Assembly (NCBI GenBank): GCA_949739095.1
Contig: CATIYX010000253.1
Location: 1-9,601, forward strand
Direction: 5' to 3'
DNA: 9,601 nucleotides
DNA from: an uncultured Clostridia bacterium
Lineage (GTDB): Bacteria; Bacillota; Clostridia; RUG12999
The notes beneath the pieces were generated by a model, which was given only the letters and a program-made list of their open reading frames with translations, was not told where the DNA came from and did no database searches. The translations under genes were made by a program, and so were the position numbers. Below are positions 5,927 to 9,601 of this stretch, one piece after another. Every line of letters begins with the position of its first letter. Position 1 is the stretch's first letter.

Positions 5927-7763
5927 ATCTACTCCGCAAACAGAAGTTGCCATTCCGCACATGGGTGGAGGTCGCGGTGGTGCCGGACGCTTTAAACCGA
6001 CAGAAAAACCAAAGAATGCTCTGCATACGCTTTTCCGGCTGCTTCGCATTTATTTGAAACAATGGAAATACATATTAGTTGCCATTGTTTTAACGCTAGT
6101 ATCTACCTTATTATCTTTGGCGGTACCACTGTTGATAGGGCGTGCGGTCAATACATTTGATATTGCTTCTACTACGATAGATACACCGCTACTCAGTCGT
6201 ATCCTTGCAGCTTTAACGGCTGCTTATCTGGCAAATTGGCTTGTGACCACTCTAAATGGCTGGATGATGGCGGGTGTTTCTCAAAATCTCGTCAGATCTA
6301 TGCGTCAGACACTATATAAAAAATTGCAAAATCTGCCGCTGAAATTCTATGATACCCACCCACACGGCGACACCATGAGCCGTATCACCAATGATATTGA
6401 CAACATCAGCAGCACCATTGCACAAGCAACAACAGAACTATTTTCCAGCATTTTAAATATTACCGGTTCGTTAATAATGATGCTGGTGCTGAGTATTCCG
6501 CTAACTTTGGTTGCTCTGATTTCTATTCCGTTGGTACTGCTGCTGACGCGCTCTATCGCCTCCCGCAGCCGCTATAATTTCACACAGCAGTTCCGTTCAA
6601 TGGGGACGCTGGGCGGTTTAATTGAGGAAAGTATTTATGAATTGAAAATGGTGAAAGCGTTTCATAAAGAGGCGGATATGATTACTAAGTTTGCACAATT
6701 AAATGATGAATTGCTCCATTATTCTGTCAAAGCGCAGATATGGTCCGGGCTGTTGATGCCACTGATGAATGTGATTAACAACATCAGTTTCGGCTGTGTA
6801 GCCTGTGCCGGCGGTCTGCTCTCCATTCGAGGTATTATTTCCGTTGGAACCATTGCCAGTTTCATCACCTATTCTAAACAATTTGGACAGCCTCTCAATA
6901 ATATTGCTGGTATGTTCAATTCCATTCAGTCCGCTTTAGCAGGAGCAGAACGTGTCTTTGAAATTATGGATGAATCGGAGGAACCACTGGATAGTTTAAC
7001 ACCTGTTGCATTGAATCAACCAGAAGGCGCCGTATCTTTTGAACATGTTTCCTTTTCTTACGCGGAAAATAAACCGGTTCTGAACGATATCAGTTTTCAG
7101 GTCGCTCCCGGTCAGGTCATTGCACTTGTCGGAGAAACAGGCGCAGGCAAAACAACAATTGTCAATCTTCTCACCCGCTTTTATGACGTTACTGGCGGCA
7201 ATATCCGTATTGATGGCGTAGATGTTCGGGATTTTAGACGTGAAACGCTTCGACACTGCTTTTCCGTTGTGTTGCAGGATACTTGCCTATTCACCGGTAC
7301 CATTGCTGAAAACATCCGCTATGGCAATCCCAATGCTTCTGATGAAGAAGTTCAAAATGCAGCAAAACTTGCCCATGCGCATTCTTTTATCTCCCGGTTA
7401 CCGCTGGGATATCAGACAATGGTTTCTGGCAGCACCGACAATCTAAGCCAGGGGCAGCGGCCACTTTTGGCAATTGCCAGGGCATTTCTTACCAATGCTC
7501 CCATTTTAATCTTGGATGAAGCGACCTCCAGTGTGGATACCCGGACGGAAAAAAATATTCAGAAAGCAATGCTGCATTTAATGGAAGGTCGTACCAGTTT
7601 TTTGGTTGCGCACCGTCTTTCCACCATTCGCGATGCCGACCGTATCATGGTGATTGGTGACCAGCACATTTTAGAAAGCGGCACACACGAAGAATTAATG
7701 CGGCAAAAAGGGCATTATTATACTATGGTGATAAGCCAAATGGGATTGACGGAACTATCATAA
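5919..7763 (+). CDS. Heterodimeric ABC exporter, catalytic subunit
   Basis: This 614-residue half-transporter partners the preceding gene. A polar, Gly/Arg-rich extension (about residues 1-40, with GGGRGGAGRF) precedes six membrane segments and the ATP-binding domain; such extensions are common in this subunit type. Walker A is GETGAGKTT (405-413). Walker B is LILDEATS with the catalytic Glu534 present, and the H-loop is His565. The signature reads LSQGQ (509-513) instead of LSGGQ. The dimer should therefore have one canonical ATP site (this Walker A/B with the partner's LSGGQ) and one degenerate site. Pro515 follows the signature where Gln is usual. GAGGAGG (5903-5909) lies nine bases before ATG 5919, and the start overlaps the upstream stop as ATGGCTAA, indicating translational coupling and balanced production. 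No regulator is adjacent. Confidence 0.94.
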   Translation: MAKSTPQTEVAIPHMGGGRGGAGRFKPTEKPKNALHTLFRLLRIYLKQWKYILVAIVLTLVSTLLSLAVPLLIGRAVNTFDIASTTIDTPLLSRILAALTAAYLANWLVTTLNGWMMAGVSQNLVRSMRQTLYKKLQNLPLKFYDTHPHGDTMSRITNDIDNISSTIAQATTELFSSILNITGSLIMMLVLSIPLTLVALISIPLVLLLTRSIASRSRYNFTQQFRSMGTLGGLIEESIYELKMVKAFHKEADMITKFAQLNDELLHYSVKAQIWSGLLMPLMNVINNISFGCVACAGGLLSIRGIISVGTIASFITYSKQFGQPLNNIAGMFNSIQSALAGAERVFEIMDESEEPLDSLTPVALNQPEGAVSFEHVSFSYAENKPVLNDISFQVAPGQVIALVGETGAGKTTIVNLLTRFYDVTGGNIRIDGVDVRDFRRETLRHCFSVVLQDTCLFTGTIAENIRYGNPNASDEEVQNAAKLAHAHSFISRLPLGYQTMVSGSTDNLSQGQRPLLAIARAFLTNAPILILDEATSSVDTRTEKNIQKAMLHLMEGRTSFLVAHRLSTIRDADRIMVIGDQHILESGTHEELMRQKGHYYTMVISQMGLTELS

Positions 7764-7773
7764 CTATTAACAT

Positions 7774-7810
7774 AAAACACGCCTTACAGTCTATGTAAGG
7801 CGTGTTTTTT
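7774..7810. terminator. Terminator after the ABC pair, probably bidirectional
   Basis: A perfect 15-bp stem (7774-7788 with 7794-7808) closes a five-base loop and ends in six T on the + strand, 10 bases after the ABC stop. On the - strand the stem is flanked by a run of four T, so it could also end the convergent transcript arriving from the phosphatase gene. The 59 bases between this element and the phosphatase stop hold nothing else that I recognise. Confidence 0.85.
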
Positions 7811-7869
7811 CATTAGAACTAAATAAGGTTTCTTTTCAACTCTTTCAATACTTCATATATCTTCGTATA

Positions 7870-8319
7870 TTACTGTATTCGTTCCAAAAAAGAGGTAATT
7901 CCTTCATGGATATCTGAAAAAGTTTTATCAAAATTTCCAGTATACCATGGGTCTGCAATATCCCGCGGACAATCTGAAAAATCCAGCAAACGGTATACTT
8001 TTTTCTCCGGATCTCCACCAAAAATACGTAGAATTGACCGTATATTGGCAGTTTCCATCCCTAAAAAATAATCATAGTCCGCATAATCCGCTTTGGAAAG
8101 CTGCACCGCCGTTTTGCCTACTGTGGAAATACCAAGTTCGGCAAGTTTTTTTCTGGTTCCGATATGCGGCGCATTTCCTAATTCTTCTGTGCTTGTTGCA
8201 GCGGAACAAATAAAAAATTCTTTCTCTCTGCCTCGTTTTTGTACGATATCTTTCATCAAAAACTCTGCCATCGGCGAACGGCAAATATTACCAAGACATA
8301 CAAACATCACTTTATACAT
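7870..8319 (-). CDS. Low-molecular-weight protein tyrosine phosphatase
   Basis: This 149-residue cytoplasmic protein has the full family length. The N-terminal phosphate-binding loop is CLGNICRSP, with nucleophile Cys8 and Arg14 in the CX5R arrangement. The general acid is Asp123 in DPWYTGNF near the C-terminus. Enzymes of this class remove phosphate from tyrosine, and in Firmicutes often act with bacterial tyrosine kinases in exopolysaccharide or stress control. An arginine-phosphatase role (YwlE type) is another possibility I cannot exclude from the sequence alone. No kinase gene is nearby. ATG at 8319 has a modest purine-rich site upstream (GGGAAGG, nine bases or fewer away). It follows the Nudix gene by 38 bases and is probably the last gene of the hypE transcript. 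Confidence 0.94.
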   Translation of the reverse strand: MYKVMFVCLGNICRSPMAEFLMKDIVQKRGREKEFFICSAATSTEELGNAPHIGTRKKLAELGISTVGKTAVQLSKADYADYDYFLGMETANIRSILRIFGGDPEKKVYRLLDFSDCPRDIADPWYTGNFDKTFSDIHEGITSFLERIQ

Positions 8320-8357
8320 CGTTTTTCCTTCCCTTTTTCTTCTATTTGCAACTATTT

Positions 8358-8939
8358 TTATTTAAACCGTTTCAGCTTACGGATACATTTCTGATATACG
8401 ATATTGTCCTCATGGCTAAAATGTTCTTCACAGAAATAATCCAATGGAAACCACTGTACAGCGCTATTTTCATAAACATTCTTCTTTAATAGCTGGGTCT
8501 CGTCGCATATAAAATAATACGAAACGGAAAAATGTAAATGCGGACTCACTTGTTTTCCATTTTTCTCATGCCTTCCCACAGGAAAAATATCCAGCGTGGC
8601 AAATTCCTGTGACAGTGGCATGAGTTTTTTAATACCTGTTTCTTCCCTGACTTCCCGCGCCGCAACCTGAAGCAAATTTTCCTCTCCGTCCGCATGACCG
8701 CCGCTCCAAGACCAAGTTTTGCGTAAATTGTGATATACCAATAACGCCTTGGAACATTCCGGATTTACCACAAATCCTGAACTGGTGATGTGTGCAGTGC
8801 TGTTTTCCCGAAACAAAAGCTTCTTTTGAAACAATTCTGCTGCTTGCAGCATTACTGCACGGTCAGCTTCCTCCTGTTCCGTTTCGGGCTGATAATGTTC
8901 CAACTGTCTGATAAAGTCCCATTCCATGTGCTTTTTCAC
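8358..8939 (-). CDS. Nudix hydrolase
   Basis: This protein has about 193 residues. It carries a complete Nudix box (about residues 81-103) fitting G-x5-E-x7-REVREETGI, with the metal-binding glutamates present; it follows WSWSGGHADGEEN. Members cleave nucleoside diphosphates linked to another group in the cytoplasm. This subtype is common in Firmicutes, but its substrate is not evident. The open frame continues upstream to 9200, but that part lies inside hypE in another frame and is not real. I favour the GTG at 8939, five bases after GAGAGG and 17 bases past the hypE stop. ATG at 8927 (189 residues) is the alternative. It lies between hypE and the phosphatase gene with short gaps, consistent with one operon, though no functional link to hydrogenase maturation is obvious. 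Confidence 0.88.
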   Translation of the reverse strand: MKKHMEWDFIRQLEHYQPETEQEEADRAVMLQAAELFQKKLLFRENSTAHITSSGFVVNPECSKALLVYHNLRKTWSWSGGHADGEENLLQVAAREVREETGIKKLMPLSQEFATLDIFPVGRHEKNGKQVSPHLHFSVSYYFICDETQLLKKNVYENSAVQWFPLDYFCEEHFSHEDNIVYQKCIRKLKRFK

Positions 8940-8956
8940 CGCCACCTCTCTTATTT

Positions 8957-9601
8957 TTAGCAAATTCTTGGTAGTCCTTCTCCATATAATTCTGAAATAA
9001 TCCGTGAACCACCAATTGCCGTTTTCATAAAGACCGCACTTTCCTGTCGTCGGCACACATTCCCAATTATGGCAGCATTCGCACCGTATTTGGCATTTCG
9101 CATACATTCTAGTGCTGTCTCTGCATCTTTTCTGCCTACGACTGCCACCATTTTCCCTTCGTTGCCCATATAAAGCGGATCCAGTCCCAGCACACCGCAA
9201 AAACTCTGCACAGCCGCTGAAACAGGAAGTCTCTGCTCTTCCAATTCTATAGAATTGCCACTTGCCATAGCAAATTCATGCAAAATAGTTGCCAAACCGC
9301 CGCGCGTTACATCGCGCATTGCTTTTACCTGCACTCCACTTGCCAGCAAAGCATTCACCATTTCTCCCAGCGGGGCACAATCGCTGACGATTTGATTTTC
9401 AATCCCCATCCGTGCGCTCATAATAGTAGCATGGTGGTCTCCCAACTGACCCGAAACCAAAATTACATCACCGACAGAGCAGTTTGCCGCACCAAAATTT
9501 CTATCCTCCGGCACAAACCCAACACCGGCGGTATTGATATAGATACCACCTTTTCCCTCAATTACTTTGGTATCACCGGCAACAATCATAACGCCTGCTT
9601 C
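8957..9601 (-). CDS. hypE: Hydrogenase maturation protein HypE, C-terminal part (5' end outside window)
   Basis: The frame is open through the right edge; codons before the first internal Met read EAGV, matching the HypE segment before GDTKV. About 214 of the usual ~335 residues are present. Visible landmarks are GDTKV (ATP-binding region of the PurM-like fold), GDHHATIMSAR, RDVTRGG, GNEGKM and the C-terminal PRIC. The final cysteine is the residue carbamoylated by HypF. HypE then dehydrates the thiocarboxamide with ATP to a thiocyanate, the source of the cyanide ligands on the iron of [NiFe]-hydrogenases. This implies that the organism makes a [NiFe]-hydrogenase, with the other hyp genes perhaps just upstream, beyond the window. 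The Nudix gene follows after 17 bases. Confidence 0.95.
   Translation of the reverse strand, partial: EAGVMIVAGDTKVIEGKGGIYINTAGVGFVPEDRNFGAANCSVGDVILVSGQLGDHHATIMSARMGIENQIVSDCAPLGEMVNALLASGVQVKAMRDVTRGGLATILHEFAMASGNSIELEEQRLPVSAAVQSFCGVLGLDPLYMGNEGKMVAVVGRKDAETALECMRNAKYGANAAIIGNVCRRQESAVFMKTAIGGSRIISELYGEGLPRIC

Noticed and set aside
7811..7869. AT-rich stretch with short partial repeats (ATATAT/GTATAT) between the convergent genes
   Set aside because: The pairing is short and weak. The neighbouring 15-bp hairpin is a much better terminator for both directions.
8940..9200. A longer N-terminus for the Nudix protein, giving 280 residues
   Set aside because: The extra part overlaps hypE in another frame, has no resemblance to Nudix proteins, and is Arg/Cys-rich like a shadow frame. 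A ribosome binding site and GTG lie just after the hypE stop.
1..9601. Search for CRISPR arrays, tRNA genes, insertion sequences, attachment sites and toxin-antitoxin pairs
   Set aside because: No regularly spaced direct repeats, tRNA-like cloverleafs, transposase motifs or small paired ORFs with own ribosome binding sites were seen by eye. A covariance-model scan would be needed to exclude small RNAs.

Overview
The window reads as a stretch of chromosome from a low-to-mid GC, anaerobic Gram-positive bacterium of the class Clostridia. An Oscillospiraceae/Ruminococcaceae-like gut or fermentative organism is my best guess. The reasons are the strong AGGAGG ribosome binding sites, TTGACA/TATAAT-type promoters, hairpin-plus-T terminators, an L-lactate dehydrogenase, and a HypE of [NiFe]-hydrogenase maturation. 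No genus can be fixed from the sequence alone. There are no rRNA or tRNA genes, insertion sequences, CRISPR arrays or phage genes. Coding is dense and the window is open at both ends.

Left part (1-2070, + strand). The window starts inside an aconitase-family hydratase gene, of which only the C-terminal ~355 residues are present. A strong terminator follows. Next comes a single gene with its own near-consensus promoter, encoding a NYN (PIN-like nuclease fold) plus OST-HTH/LOTUS protein. It ends in an unusually long 19-bp hairpin.

Middle part (2130-3990, + strand). Two small membrane proteins each look like half of a TauE/SafE (TSUP) anion transporter. They are encoded in the same reading frame, separated by one TAA stop and five codons. 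An L-lactate dehydrogenase follows 79 bp later. The gap has no visible terminator but does hold a weak promoter-like element overlapping a degenerate Rex-type site. A terminator closes the LDH gene.

Right-middle part (4090-7810, + strand). A promoter drives two overlapping genes for a heterodimeric ABC exporter. The first subunit has the degenerate ATPase residues (Asp for the catalytic Glu, Gln for the H-loop His). The second has the intact residues but an LSQGQ signature. This is the expected division of labour in TM287/288- or BmrCD-like exporters. A terminator that probably works in both directions separates this pair from the convergent minus-strand genes.

Right part (9601-7870, - strand). 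Reading leftward from the window edge, the genes are hypE (C-terminal 214 residues, 5' end outside the window), a Nudix hydrolase 17 bp later, and a low-molecular-weight protein tyrosine phosphatase 38 bp later. They probably form one transcript whose promoter lies outside the window.

Overall this is mostly recognisable housekeeping and accessory metabolism. The least ordinary items are the split TSUP pair next to LDH, the bacterial NYN-LOTUS protein, and the possible redox and repressor sites in front of ldh and the ABC pair. I see no clear evidence of a wholly new multi-gene system.
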